Assembly (NCBI GenBank): GCA_021796375.1
Contig: JAJYJF010000145.1
Span: forward strand, 1-6,314
Direction of reading: 5' to 3'
DNA length: 6,314 bases
DNA from: Chloroflexota bacterium
GTDB taxonomy: Bacteria; Chloroflexota; Anaerolineae; Anaerolineales; Anaerolineaceae
Part shown: positions 5,625 to 6,314 of the stretch, one piece after another
How the letters are laid out: the number at the start of each line of letters is the position of its first letter
Position numbering within the stretch: the first letter of the stretch is position 1
Made by a program: the position numbers and the translations under genes
The notes under the pieces: model-generated
Seen by the model: only the letters and a program-made list of their open reading frames with translations
What the model was told of the DNA's origin: nothing
Databases searched by the model: none

Positions 5625-6314
<690 letters not shown>

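Overview
This 6.3-kb window is high-GC bacterial chromosome. It most resembles a Chloroflexota (Anaerolineae-like) genome. That assignment is inferred from membrane-anchored TPR proteins with Pro/Thr 'PTPT' linkers, a DUF333 lipoprotein, a stand-alone CBS-pair protein and a CIRCE-controlled groESL operon; no phylogenetic marker was compared.

Layout. The left edge (1-557, +) holds the C-terminal ATP-grasp part of an ADP-forming acyl-CoA synthetase-type protein. It converges on a DUF333 lipoprotein gene (613-1200, -), with a long hairpin terminator between the two stop codons. The lipoprotein gene is divergent from a 143-residue CBS-pair gene (1376-1807, +). The gap between them carries two inverted repeats built from the same half-site, just upstream of a sigma-70-type promoter. 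The CBS gene ends in a hairpin plus T-run that abuts the stop codon of a convergent DUF1294 membrane protein gene (1865-2152, -). That gene and a TPR gene (2319-3575, +) diverge from back-to-back promoters. A second, paralogous TPR gene (3583-5064, +) follows after 7 bp and starts with TTG. The right edge is the chaperonin operon: promoter, perfect CIRCE operator, complete groES (5301-5600) and the first 230 codons of groEL (5625 to the edge).

How the genes work together. groES and groEL form one heat-shock operon that HrcA should repress through CIRCE. The two TPR genes form a likely two-gene operon of membrane-anchored, outward-facing helical-repeat proteins. They share architecture, including a C-terminal Cys-x30-Cys pair. 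Their function cannot be read from the sequence. The remaining genes are single transcription units with no obvious common pathway. I see no mobile element, CRISPR array, tRNA or rRNA. The least explained parts are the TPR pair and the twin dyads upstream of the CBS gene.
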